DNA of 14,241 nucleotides, taken from positions 1 through 14,241 of the forward strand of contig CANRMV010000015.1 in the NCBI GenBank assembly GCA_947631875.1, in the 5' to 3' direction. Positions 1-7,116 of this stretch are shown here, in pieces (the stretch's first letter is position 1; each line of letters starts with the position of its first letter). Source of the DNA: an uncultured Clostridia bacterium (GTDB lineage: Bacteria; Bacillota; Clostridia; Christensenellales; UBA1242). The position numbers were made by a program, and so were the translations under genes. Below the pieces are notes generated by a model. The model did not search any database, was not told the origin of the DNA, and saw only the letters and a program-made list of their open reading frames with translations.

Positions 1-1
1 T

Positions 2-838
2 GTTGGAATTATTGCTGCTCAGTCAATCGGTGAACCAGGAACGCAGTTGACCCTTAGAACTTTCCACTCTGGAGGTGCTGCCGTTGCTGCCGATATCACA
101 CAAGGTTTGCCTCGTGTTGAAGAAATTTTCGAAGCAAGAAGGCCAAAAGGTGAGTGCGTTCTTTGCGAAGTTGCTGGAAAGATTAAACTTAAAGAAGATG
201 CTAAGAATTACTATATCACAGTTGTCACAGGTGAGGGCGACATCGATTATGAAGTTAGAAAACCTGCCGTTTTGAAAGTTAAGAATGGTGACACTGTTGA
301 GCCTGGAACACAACTTACTGCTGGCTCAATCAATCCAAGTGACCTCTTGGTTACAAAAGGTTTGAAAGGCTTGCAACAATATTTGTTGAGTGAAGTTATT
401 GCTGTTTATCGTGGACAAAACGTTAGCGTTAATGATAAACACATCGAAATTATCATAAGACAAATGCTTAAAAAGGTTAAGATTGAAGACAGCGGTGACA
501 CAAACCTTCTTTCAGGGGAAATTGTGGACATTTCAAAATGTGAAGAAGAGAACGAAAGAGTGCTTGCAAAGGGCGGAAAGCCTGCAATCGCAAGAAGAAT
601 TTTGCTTGGAATCACAAAGGCATCACTTTCAACAGAATCCTTCCTTTCCGCTTCATCCTTCCAGGAAACATCAAGAGTGCTTACAGATGCAGCGCTTAAA
701 GGAAAAGTTGATAACCTTATCGGTATTAAAGAAAATGTTATCATTGGAAAACTTATCCCTGCCGGCTCTGGCTTGAAAAAATATCGCACAGTTGTTCCTG
801 TTAAAGTTGAAAAGGACGAAGAGGTTGTTGGCGAATAA
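2..838 (+). CDS. rpoC: DNA-directed RNA polymerase subunit beta' (C-terminal part)
   Basis: This is the 3' end of rpoC; the start lies outside the window. The visible 278 residues open with GIIAAQSIGEPGTQ, the conserved start of the trigger-loop region that closes the active site during nucleotide addition. Then come the jaw and clamp-proximal C-terminal segments: TQGLPRVEEIFEARRPKG, SVNDKHIEIIIRQM, and ARRILLGITKASLSTESF near the end. All are hallmarks of bacterial beta'. The frame is open from base 2 to the TAA at 836-838, with no frameshift or missing block. Beta' joins alpha2, beta and omega to form the core enzyme. A hairpin terminator follows 10 bases after the stop, so the rpoBC transcript should end here instead of running into rpsL. 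Identification is secure. Confidence 0.98.
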   Translation, partial: VGIIAAQSIGEPGTQLTLRTFHSGGAAVAADITQGLPRVEEIFEARRPKGECVLCEVAGKIKLKEDAKNYYITVVTGEGDIDYEVRKPAVLKVKNGDTVEPGTQLTAGSINPSDLLVTKGLKGLQQYLLSEVIAVYRGQNVSVNDKHIEIIIRQMLKKVKIEDSGDTNLLSGEIVDISKCEEENERVLAKGGKPAIARRILLGITKASLSTESFLSASSFQETSRVLTDAALKGKVDNLIGIKENVIIGKLIPAGSGLKKYRTVVPVKVEKDEEVVGE

Positions 839-848
839 TAAATAAAAC

Positions 849-879
849 AAAAAAGACTTGAAAATTCAAGTCTTTTTTT
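849..879. terminator. Bidirectional intrinsic terminator between rpoC and the NUDIX gene
   Basis: A 7-bp perfect stem (GACTTGA/TCAAGTC, 855-861 and 866-872) is flanked by an A-run on the left and a T-run on the right, so it has a U-tract when read on either strand. It lies between two convergent genes and overlaps the last codon of the minus-strand NUDIX gene. It should end both transcripts. Confidence 0.9.
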
Positions 880-1480
880 ATTTTTTCTTTGCTTTTTCCA
901 TTTCTAAATATTTCTGCTTGTAATAAAAGCCGCGAAGTTGAAGCCTAGATTGCAGCCCAAAATTTTCTGCATCCAACATTTTGTTCAAAGTTTCCAAATC
1001 CACAACTTTAACCATTATGTCCTCAAATTTATCAAGATGTTGTTTTTGATTTAATTCAACTTCTGCCTCAAAACAAACTATGCTTTCATCACAAAAGCCT
1101 GCACTGCTGTATGACAAATTCTCTGTTTGGCAAATTTTAACTACTTTTGCACCAATTTCTTCTTCGAGTTCGCGTTTTGCACTTTCTATTGGATTTTCAT
1201 TTTCCTCAATTAAGCCTGCGGGCAAACCATAAATATATTGATTTATTGCAAACCTAAATTCTTTGATTAGCACAATTTTCAGATTTCCATTTTCGTCAAA
1301 AAAATATGGCAAAATTCTCACTGCATCAGGCGATGGTGTTTTGTTTATAATGTCAGGCACATCTTTACGTGAGGCTATTTCATACAATTTTTCGCCATTT
1401 GGTGTTTTGTATTTTGCAAGATATAATTTTATGTATTTGCCGCCAGAAGTTTTTTCAAGATTTATAAATTGATTTTTCAT
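878..1480 (-). CDS. NUDIX hydrolase, ADP-ribose pyrophosphatase-like
   Basis: This encodes a 200-residue NUDIX hydrolase. The full Nudix box GX5EX7REUXEEXGU is present at residues 89-111, beginning GLIEENEN and ending RELEEEIGA, and supplies the Mg-binding glutamates. The layout (N-terminal strand region, ILPYFFDENGNLKIVLIKEFR ahead of the box, length near 200) resembles ADP-ribose/nucleoside-diphosphate-sugar pyrophosphatases, which release AMP and ribose-5-phosphate. The substrate is inference. The start at 1480 was chosen over an in-frame ATG at 1525 because a consensus -10 box (1488-1493) lies inside the longer reading frame. There is no Shine-Dalgarno site and only 7 bases between -10 and ATG, so the mRNA is probably leaderless. 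The gene is divergent from ku and converges on rpoC. Confidence 0.9.
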   Translation of the reverse strand: MKNQFINLEKTSGGKYIKLYLAKYKTPNGEKLYEIASRKDVPDIINKTPSPDAVRILPYFFDENGNLKIVLIKEFRFAINQYIYGLPAGLIEENENPIESAKRELEEEIGAKVVKICQTENLSYSSAGFCDESIVCFEAEVELNQKQHLDKFEDIMVKVVDLETLNKMLDAENFGLQSRLQLRGFYYKQKYLEMEKAKKK

Positions 1481-1487
1481 GTTAATT

Positions 1488-1516
1488 ATTATAACACTTA
1501 AATGTTTATAAATCAA
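1488..1516 (-). promoter_or_regulatory. Sigma-A-type promoter of the NUDIX gene
   Basis: On the minus strand, -35 TTGATT (1511-1516) and -10 TATAAT (1488-1493) are separated by 17 bases. The -10 ends 7 bases before the ATG, which places the expected start of transcription at or next to the first base of the start codon. It overlaps the ku promoter region, so the two divergent promoters could interfere with one another. Confidence 0.75.
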
Positions 1517-1530
1517 ACAATCCACAGTAT

Positions 1531-1566
1531 TATAATTTGAAAATTGTTAAAAATATTTAAAGGAGG
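1531..1566 (+). promoter_or_regulatory. Probable ku -10 box and strong ribosome binding site
   Basis: A perfect TATAAT at 1531-1536 has no good -35 at the usual spacing; the best match is weak. Transcription starting near 1543 would give a leader of about 28 bases ending in AGGAGG at 1561-1566, 4 bases before the ATG. The ribosome binding site is clear and decides the start of ku; the promoter is less sure. No sigma-G-like motif (the regulator of ku in Bacillus) is obvious. Confidence 0.5.
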
Positions 1567-1570
1567 AGAA

Positions 1571-2326
1571 ATGGCTTATTATAAAGGAGCAATAACTTTT
1601 GGGCTTGTGTATATTCCAATAACGCTGAGTGCAAGCATAAAAGAAAATGATATTGGATTTAATATGATTGAAAAAAACACCATGTCCCGCGTAAAATATA
1701 AAAAAACTTGTGTGGACTGTGATGACAAAGAAGTGAAAAATGAAGATATTGTTAAGGGCTACCAATATGAAAAGGGAAAGTATGTGATTTTTAGCGACAA
1801 AGATTTTGAAAAAATTAAAACGCCAAAAGATAAGAACATAACCATAGAGCAATTTGTGAATTTGGATGAAGTTGACCCGATATATTTTGACAAGGCCTAT
1901 TATGTCACTCCAACAGGTGGCGAAAAGGCCTATGGTGTTTTGCTTGAAGCGATGCAGGCAAAGAAAAAGGCCGGGCTCGCAAAAACAGTTTTGGGCACAA
2001 AGGAAACTTTGCTTTTGATAAGAGCAAGAGATGGCAGAATGCTTGTGAACTCTCTTTATTTTTTTGACGAGGTGCAAAGAAATCCAGAGATTAAATTGCC
2101 AAAAATAGAAAAGAAAGAACTTGACCTTGCAGTGAGTTTGATTGACCAAATGAGTGAGCCTTTTAAGCCAGAAAAGTATAAGGATGAATATAATGAAAAA
2201 TTAAAAAAGGCAATAAAGCGAAAAATTGCGGGGCATGATATCGTTGAACAAAAAGAGCAAGCAGAGCCAACAAAAATAATCAACTTGATGGATGCTCTTC
2301 AAAAAAGTTTAAAACAAGCAAAATAA
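1571..2326 (+). CDS. ku: Ku, non-homologous end-joining DNA-end-binding protein
   Basis: Bacterial Ku forms a homodimer ring that threads onto double-strand-break ends and recruits LigD. The 251-residue protein opens with MAYYKGAITFGLVYIPI, close to the family's standard N-terminus. It contains VKYKKTCVDC followed by EDIVKGYQYEKGKYV (residues 41-72), and the core beta-barrel/bridge block including YYVTPTGGEKAYGVLLEAM (111-129). It ends with INLMDALQKSLKQAK, the conserved short C-terminal tail implicated in LigD contact. There is no long basic extension, so this is a minimal Ku. The start at 1571 follows AGGAGG; a TTG at 1544 would extend the frame but lies upstream of that site. The LigD genes are downstream on the same strand, after a 124-base very AT-rich gap. 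Identification is firm. Confidence 0.96.
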   Translation: MAYYKGAITFGLVYIPITLSASIKENDIGFNMIEKNTMSRVKYKKTCVDCDDKEVKNEDIVKGYQYEKGKYVIFSDKDFEKIKTPKDKNITIEQFVNLDEVDPIYFDKAYYVTPTGGEKAYGVLLEAMQAKKKAGLAKTVLGTKETLLLIRARDGRMLVNSLYFFDEVQRNPEIKLPKIEKKELDLAVSLIDQMSEPFKPEKYKDEYNEKLKKAIKRKIAGHDIVEQKEQAEPTKIINLMDALQKSLKQAK

Positions 2327-2450
2327 AAAATAATTAAAAAAATAATAAAAAATGCCAAAAAAATTAAAAAATAAGCAAAAAAAATAGAAAAAAATTAGCA
2401 AAAATATATATTTTTTTAATTTTTTTATATTTTTTACACAATATTTTATT
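2327..2450. other. Extremely AT-rich A-tract spacer between ku and ligD
   Basis: Only about 10 of these 124 bases are G or C. The first part is a series of A-runs of 4-8 separated by a few other bases, and the last part is T-runs around a TATATA core (2405-2410). Such phased A-tracts are usually intrinsically curved. No ribosome binding site precedes the ligD ATG. TATATT at 2426-2431 could be a -10 box, but in this composition it means little. There is no GC-rich terminator stem, so ku and ligD may be co-transcribed. Confidence 0.8.
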
Positions 2451-3878
2451 ATGAAACTTAAAAAATATAATGAAAAAAGAGATTTTGAAAAAACAAGCGA
2501 ACCGATCGGAAAAGTTAAAAACGAAAAACAAAATAGGTTTGTTGTTCAATATCATGAGGCAAGAGCAAAGCATTATGATTTTAGGCTGGAACACAATGGG
2601 GTGCTTTTAAGTTGGGCAGTTCCAAAAGGATTTTCCTATGACAAAAAAGTGAAAAGGCTTGCAGTGAAAGTGGAGGACCATCCCTTAGATTATATAAATT
2701 TTGAAGGAATAATTCCAAAAGGGAATTATGGCGCGGGCACAGTGCAAATTTTTGACAAAGGGAATTACAAGCCCGTTTGGGATATGGAATATGGCTTAAA
2801 GAAAGGGCATTTAAAATTTGTGTTGTTTGGAGAAAAGTTGAAAGGTGAATGGTCACTTTTAAAAACACAAAACGAAAATTGGCTTTTGATTAAGTCGGAT
2901 GATGAATATTCAGGCAGGGAAGAACAAAAATTGACAAAACACAAAAATCCATTTTCAAATTGTGAGGTGCAACTTGCCACACTGAGTGAAAAAATTCCAA
3001 AAGGCAAAGATTGGATTTTTGAAATCAAATATGATGGATACAGAATGTTGGCATTTTGCGAATATGGCAAAGTGAAACTTTTTTCAAGGAATAAAATTGA
3101 TTACACTAACAAATTTCCACAACTTTTAAAAGAACTGAAAACTTTGTGTGAAAAACATTCCTTTGTTTTGGATGGAGAAGTTGTTGCCTTTGACGAAAAT
3201 GGCAGAAGTGACTTTGCGCTTTTAAAAGAAAAAATGGGAGAGGATGAGGGCAACTTGTATTATGTTGTTTTTGACGTATTGGCATTTCAGGGCGAGGATT
3301 TAAGAAACAGGAGTTTAGGCGAACGAAAAGAATTTTTGAAAAAACTTGCCTTGAATGAACATTTGATTGAAAGTGCATTTGTTGCTGGAAAAGGGAAGGA
3401 ATGTTTTGCTTTGGCAAAGAAAATGGATTTAGAGGGCATTGTGGCAAAGAAAATTTCTTCCACTTACAACGGAACAAGAGATGAAACTTGGCTGAAAATT
3501 AAGTGCAGGCACAGGCAAGAGTTTGTGATTGCAGGGCTTGTTACAACTGACAAAAATCCTGTTTTAAGTGCTTTGATTTTGGGCTACTATGAAGGTGATA
3601 AATTGATTTATGTTGGAAAGGTTGGAACGGGTTTCAATGCAAAAAACAGGCTTGAAATTGCGAAAAAACTTAAAAAAATTGCGAAAAAACCTGCTTTTTT
3701 TGAAAATTTTCCTAAATTTAACAACGAAAATGTGATTTGGGTTGAGCCAAAAGAAATTGCAGAAATTGAATTTGCAGAACTTACAAAAGACAAAATTTTG
3801 CGTCAGCCAAGTTTTATTGCATTGCGCTTTGATAAGGATGCAAAAAGTGTTTTCTTGGAGGAAAAACATGAAGGATAA
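2451..3878 (+). CDS. ligD: LigD-type ATP-dependent DNA ligase with N-terminal 3'-phosphoesterase domain
   Basis: This 475-residue NHEJ ligase has two domains. Residues about 28-150 are the LigD 3'-phosphoesterase domain, with FVVQYHEARAKHYDFRLEHN (30-49), SWAVPKG (54-60) and HPLDY (77-81) carrying the metal-binding His/Asp/Arg set. This domain trims ribonucleotides and phosphates from 3' ends. Residues about 170-475 are the ligase: motif I EIKYDGYR with adenylated Lys193, DGEVVAFD (241-248), EGIVAKK (328-334) and motif V WLKIK (347-351), then an OB-fold. The polymerase domain that is fused in many LigDs is absent here and is encoded by the next gene, which overlaps by 11 bases. The ATG at 2451 has no Shine-Dalgarno site. 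The only other start signals lie in low-complexity DNA, and the conserved block begins soon after, so I kept this start. Confidence 0.94.
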   Translation: MKLKKYNEKRDFEKTSEPIGKVKNEKQNRFVVQYHEARAKHYDFRLEHNGVLLSWAVPKGFSYDKKVKRLAVKVEDHPLDYINFEGIIPKGNYGAGTVQIFDKGNYKPVWDMEYGLKKGHLKFVLFGEKLKGEWSLLKTQNENWLLIKSDDEYSGREEQKLTKHKNPFSNCEVQLATLSEKIPKGKDWIFEIKYDGYRMLAFCEYGKVKLFSRNKIDYTNKFPQLLKELKTLCEKHSFVLDGEVVAFDENGRSDFALLKEKMGEDEGNLYYVVFDVLAFQGEDLRNRSLGERKEFLKKLALNEHLIESAFVAGKGKECFALAKKMDLEGIVAKKISSTYNGTRDETWLKIKCRHRQEFVIAGLVTTDKNPVLSALILGYYEGDKLIYVGKVGTGFNAKNRLEIAKKLKKIAKKPAFFENFPKFNNENVIWVEPKEIAEIEFAELTKDKILRQPSFIALRFDKDAKSVFLEEKHEG

Positions 3879-4716
3879 AGTTTTGATTGCAGGTGTGGAA
3901 ATTTCAAATCCAAACAAAATACTTTTTCCAAAAAGCAAAATTAACAAAATTGATGTTGTGCAATATTATGAAAAAATCGCGCCTCTTATTTTGCCACATC
4001 TTAGCAATAGGCTTTTAAGTGTTGTGAGATGTCATGAAAACATTGACGGCGAAAAGTTTTTCAAAAAGCACCCAACCACCGAAAAAGAATTTGTTAAAAC
4101 TGTATATGTGGACGAGGATGAATATTTCTATATTTCCAATTTGAAAGAGTTGGTGTTCCAGGCACAAATGGGCACTTTGGAATTTCACACTTGGGGCAGC
4201 ACGGTGAAAAATTTGGACAAGCCAGATGTTATGGTGTTTGACCTTGACCCAAGCGAAGATGTTTCGCTTGAAAAACTGAGGGATGGGGTGCGTTTGGTGA
4301 AAGATGTTCTTGACGGGCTGAAACTTAAATCCTATTTAAAAACAAGTGGCGGCAAGGGGTATCACATTGTTGTGCCATTTTCAAGTTCAAAAGGTTGGGA
4401 TTTCTTTGGCGAATTTTCAAGAGATGTTGCACTTTTATTGGAGGCCAAACATCCAAATATGTTCACTTCAAACATTCGAAAAAATCAAAGGCAGGGCAGA
4501 ATTTTTGTGGATTATTTGAGAAATAAAAAAGGCGCAACTTGTGTTGCAGCCTATTCTGTTCGCGCTCGCGAAAATGCTCCAATTTCTTTTCCAATTTCTT
4601 GGAAGGAACTTGACAAAATTTCGCCAAACGAAGTTACAATTTCAAACTTTGATAAATACTTATCAAAACAAAATTCGTGGAAAGATTTTGCAAAAGAAAA
4701 GCAAGTTTTAAAGTGA
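3868..4716 (+). CDS. Stand-alone LigD polymerase/primase (PrimPol) domain
   Basis: This 282-residue protein corresponds to the LigD polymerase domain of the archaeo-eukaryotic primase superfamily. It fills gaps at broken ends, often with ribonucleotides, during end joining. Catalytic residues are intact: FDLDP (124-128) gives the DxD metal pair Asp125/Asp127, TSGGKGYH (159-166) is the nucleotide-binding motif, and IFVDYLRN (212-219) supplies the third acidic residue. The start ATG at 3868 follows GGAGG at 3857-3861 by 6 bases and lies inside the end of ligD, which suggests translational coupling. The domain order PE-Lig then Pol matches fused Pseudomonas-type LigD, but in two genes and a different frame. 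Its stop overlaps the convergent mtaB by 9 bases, and no terminator is visible between them. Confidence 0.93.
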   Translation: MKDKVLIAGVEISNPNKILFPKSKINKIDVVQYYEKIAPLILPHLSNRLLSVVRCHENIDGEKFFKKHPTTEKEFVKTVYVDEDEYFYISNLKELVFQAQMGTLEFHTWGSTVKNLDKPDVMVFDLDPSEDVSLEKLRDGVRLVKDVLDGLKLKSYLKTSGGKGYHIVVPFSSSKGWDFFGEFSRDVALLLEAKHPNMFTSNIRKNQRQGRIFVDYLRNKKGATCVAAYSVRARENAPISFPISWKELDKISPNEVTISNFDKYLSKQNSWKDFAKEKQVLK

Positions 4717-5949
4717 TTGGATGACCAGTGCACCGTCCTTATATAACTTTTCAAATTTCACTTTTACGATGTCGCCAACTTTGAAGTTGCCTTTTATATA
4801 ACACTTGATGTAATTTTCGGTGTAGCCCTCACAAAACTCACCATTTTTTTCTTCGACAAGCAAATTTCCATTTAGGTTGTTTTGTATAAATTCACTTTTT
4901 AAAACTTTGCCAACCGCTTCAAGTTGTTTCAATCTTTCCGCTTTAATTTTGCCTGACAAATCTTTATATATCTTTGATGCGGCAGTGCCTTCACGCTTGC
5001 TGTATGGAAATATGTGCAACTGTGAAAATTTGACCTTTTTTACAAAATTTAATGTTTCTTCGAATTCTTTTTCTGTTTCTGTTGGAAAACCAACAATAAT
5101 ATCTGTTGTTATGCCCGCATTTGGGAAATATTTTCGAATGGCATCAACACTTTTTTCAAATTCCTTTGTTGTGTATTTTCTGTTCATCTTTTTCAAAACG
5201 CTGTCACTTCCGCTTTGAAGGGAGAGGTGAAAGTGTGGGCAAAAATTTTTAAGGCTTTTTAGAGTTTTTAAAAAAGTTTCGTCAATCAGATTGTCTTCCA
5301 TAGAGGAAAGGCGGAGGCGCTTATTGAATTTGTCAAGATTTTGAAGCAGCCTGCCAAGTGCTTTTTCGCCATTTTCTCTAAAATCTGAAACATCGATGCC
5401 AACCAAAACAACTTCTTTAACATTTTCGGGCAGTCTGGACACTTCATCCACCACGCTTTCAATTTTTCTTGACCTGCTTCTGCCTCTAAGATAGGGGATT
5501 ATGCAATATGTGCAAAAGTTGTTGCAACCATCTTGAATTTTTATGAATGCGCGCGAAAGGGTTTGGGCGGAATATAAATCGTCCTCATAATTTTCTGGTA
5601 ACTCAAAAATTTCTTGCCCCTGCTTTTCAAGTTCATCTAAAAGTTTTTTCTTGCCCGCTGTGCCAATTAAAAAGGTGACATCATGTCCTTCAAATTGCTG
5701 TGGGCGATTTTGGCTTGCGCAGCCCATGATGTATATCTTTGCGTTTGGATTGCATTTTCTGGCGCGCTCAATCATTTGTCTTGATTTCTTTTCTGCCTCA
5801 TTGGTCACCGCGCAAGTGTTAATGATAAAAGCATCTGCTTTTTCAAGTTTGTCAGATGTTTCAAAACCTCTATTTTTCAGTTCAAAAATGAGAGCGTCGC
5901 TCTCATATTTGTTCACCTTGCAACCAAGTGTAAGAATTGATATTTTCAT
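4708..5949 (-). CDS. mtaB: tRNA ms2t6A37 methylthiotransferase
   Basis: This radical-SAM methylthiotransferase adds a methylthio group to t6A at position 37 of ANN-decoding tRNAs. Its 413 residues show the full architecture. The N-terminal UPF0004 domain carries three cluster cysteines, Cys10 (LTLGCKVN), Cys46 (INTCAVTN) and Cys77 (IMGCASQ). The radical-SAM core has CNNFCTYC (Cys142, 146, 149). The C-terminal TRAM RNA-binding domain spans about 358-413. LGCKVN and TCAVT point to MtaB, not MiaB or RimO. It begins one base after the rsmE stop on the minus strand. No ribosome binding site is visible just upstream, so it probably depends on translation of rsmE. rsmE-mtaB is a pair known from other Bacillota. 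Confidence 0.94.
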   Translation of the reverse strand: MKISILTLGCKVNKYESDALIFELKNRGFETSDKLEKADAFIINTCAVTNEAEKKSRQMIERARKCNPNAKIYIMGCASQNRPQQFEGHDVTFLIGTAGKKKLLDELEKQGQEIFELPENYEDDLYSAQTLSRAFIKIQDGCNNFCTYCIIPYLRGRSRSRKIESVVDEVSRLPENVKEVVLVGIDVSDFRENGEKALGRLLQNLDKFNKRLRLSSMEDNLIDETFLKTLKSLKNFCPHFHLSLQSGSDSVLKKMNRKYTTKEFEKSVDAIRKYFPNAGITTDIIVGFPTETEKEFEETLNFVKKVKFSQLHIFPYSKREGTAASKIYKDLSGKIKAERLKQLEAVGKVLKSEFIQNNLNGNLLVEEKNGEFCEGYTENYIKCYIKGNFKVGDIVKVKFEKLYKDGALVIQSL

Positions 5950-5950
5950 A

Positions 5951-6655
5951 TTAGTTTTCGCTTAAAATTGATGCCAAACTCATCATTGCAACAGATGCCG
6001 TTTCTGTGCGATATATCCTTTTTCCAAGACTTATTACTGTTGCGCCGGCCTCAACAAATTTGTCCTTTTCTTTTGCAGAGAAACCGCCCTCTGAACCAAC
6101 GATTATGGCGATGTTTTTCATTTTTTCAAGGCCTTTAACTTTTGTGCCTTTGTCCGCTCTTTCGTTAGCAAAAAGAACCAAGTCATATTTGCCAAATTCT
6201 GCAATAACTTTGTCAACATCGAGTGGGGCGCAAATTTCTGGGGGAACAGAGCGCTCACATTGTTTGCAGGCTTCTTTGGCAATGGCTTTCAATCTTTCAA
6301 TTTTGTTTTCTGTTGGTTTTGCAACAACGTGCTGAGAAATGAATGGCACAACCTTGCTTATGCCGATTTCGGTTGCCTTTTGAACGATAAATTCAAATTT
6401 ATCGCGCTTTGGCAAGGCTTGATATAGCACAATGTTTTTGTGTGGATTTCCTTCACACAATGTTTTGCCAATAATCTTACAAAATGCGCATTTTTTGATT
6501 ATCTGTTCAATTTCGCATGCATATTCATATTCATCACCAAGATACACCATAACTTGGTCACCAACTCCAAGCCTAAGCACATTTTTCAGGTGATTGAACT
6601 CGTCTCCTGTGATTTGAATTTGACCGTTGACATTTTCGCCGAAAAATCTTCTCAT
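5951..6655 (-). CDS. rsmE: 16S rRNA m3U1498 methyltransferase
   Basis: RsmE is a SPOUT-class methyltransferase that methylates N3 of U1498 in 16S rRNA of the 30S subunit. The 234-residue protein has the usual length. It shows an N-terminal PUA-like domain (about 1-70), KATEIG (93-98), EACKQCERSVPP (128-139), GSEGGFS (187-193) and LGKRIYRTETA (210-220) near the C-terminus, which form the knotted SAM-binding site. The usual GPEGG is GSEGG here, a mild variation. The start at 6655 follows GGAGGG (6659-6664), and a promoter lies about 20 bases further out. It is the first gene of an rsmE-mtaB operon and is divergent from rpsU, so three translation-related genes share one intergenic region. Confidence 0.94.
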   Translation of the reverse strand: MRRFFGENVNGQIQITGDEFNHLKNVLRLGVGDQVMVYLGDEYEYACEIEQIIKKCAFCKIIGKTLCEGNPHKNIVLYQALPKRDKFEFIVQKATEIGISKVVPFISQHVVAKPTENKIERLKAIAKEACKQCERSVPPEICAPLDVDKVIAEFGKYDLVLFANERADKGTKVKGLEKMKNIAIIVGSEGGFSAKEKDKFVEAGATVISLGKRIYRTETASVAMMSLASILSEN

Positions 6656-6677
6656 ATTCCCTCCAAATTTCTCTTTT

Positions 6678-6706
6678 ATAATACATCAAAATCGCCAAAA
6701 AAGCAA
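6678..6706 (-). promoter_or_regulatory. Probable promoter of rsmE-mtaB
   Basis: On the minus strand, -35 TTGCTT (6701-6706) and -10 TATTAT (6678-6683) are spaced by 17 bases. This would give a leader of roughly 15 bases carrying the rsmE ribosome binding site. The -35 match is only 3 of 6, so confidence is moderate. Confidence 0.6.
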
Positions 6707-6766
6707 AGCAATTTGATATATTTTTTAAAATTATCGCTTTTTTTCATGTTTTATTTCACTTTTTGC

Positions 6767-6795
6767 TTGACTTTGATTGTTTTGTATGGTATCAT
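6767..6795 (+). promoter_or_regulatory. Strong extended -10 promoter of rpsU
   Basis: -35 TTGACT (6767-6772), a 17-base spacer and -10 TATCAT (6790-6795) are preceded by an extended -10 TGG. Transcription should begin near 6802, giving a leader of about 27 bases. It is back-to-back with the rsmE promoter. Confidence 0.85.
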
Positions 6796-6828
6796 TTCTC
6801 AGAATTTTTAAAGAAGGTGGTGAGAAGG

Positions 6829-7011
6829 TTGACTACTGTTAAGGTTGGCGAAAACGAAAGTCTTGAAAGTGCTCTTAAACGCTTTAAAAGAAAATGCCAA
6901 AAAGACGGCATAATCGGCGACATTAGAAAAAAAGAAGCATATGACAAGCCAAGCGTTGCTCGCAAAAAGAAAAGCGAACAGGCAAGAAAAAGAGCAAGAA
7001 AAAGAGCCTAA
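6829..7011 (+). CDS. rpsU: 30S ribosomal protein S21
   Basis: S21 is a small basic protein of the 30S platform near the 3' end of 16S rRNA. The 60 residues contain VGENESLESALKRFKRKCQK, DKPSVARKKKSEQARKRA and a Lys/Arg-rich tail, which is a textbook S21. I chose the TTG at 6829. It lies 5 bases after AAGGTGGTGA (6814-6823), which matches 9 of 10 bases of the anti-Shine-Dalgarno complement, and it gives the usual TVKVGENES N-terminus. The GTG codons further upstream are inside that binding site and cannot be starts. A gene of this family is often near rsmE/mtaB in Bacillota but co-directional; here it is divergent. It is followed by a 14-bp hairpin and then a terminator. Confidence 0.96.
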   Translation: MTTVKVGENESLESALKRFKRKCQKDGIIGDIRKKEAYDKPSVARKKKSEQARKRARKRA

Positions 7012-7043
7012 CTTACTTTTCTTTTGGAGAAAAGAAAAGTAAG
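7012..7043. repeat. Perfect 14-bp palindromic hairpin directly after the rpsU stop
   Basis: The arms at 7012-7025 and 7030-7043 are perfectly complementary over 14 bp, with a GGAG loop, starting at the base after TAA. No T-run follows on the plus strand, so it is not a standard intrinsic terminator. It may protect the rpsU mRNA 3' end or be one copy of an extragenic palindromic repeat. Only one copy is seen in this window. Confidence 0.8.
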
Positions 7044-7116
7044 CAAAAGAAAATCAATTAATCATTGATTTGCGGGCTTGATGTTTAAAGAAAAACGGTT
7101 TTGTACTGAAAAAAAG

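Noticed and set aside
1481..1525. Longer N-terminus for the NUDIX protein from the ATG at 1525
   Set aside because: The consensus -10 box lies inside it, there is no ribosome binding site, and the extra residues are not part of the Nudix fold.
2364..2594. 76-codon minus-strand frame in the ku-ligD spacer
   Set aside because: It is Phe/Lys/Ile-rich low-complexity translation of A/T runs and overlaps ligD antisense.
3742..3867. N-terminal extension of the LigD polymerase from 3742
   Set aside because: It lies wholly within ligD in another frame; the ATG at 3868 has a proper ribosome binding site and the conserved domain begins just after it.
3850..3878. Programmed frameshift joining the LigD ligase and polymerase genes
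   Set aside because: The A-run before CATG has only five A's and is preceded by GG, so it does not form a classic slippery heptamer. A +1 change would be needed, and the polymerase gene has its own good ribosome binding site and ATG.
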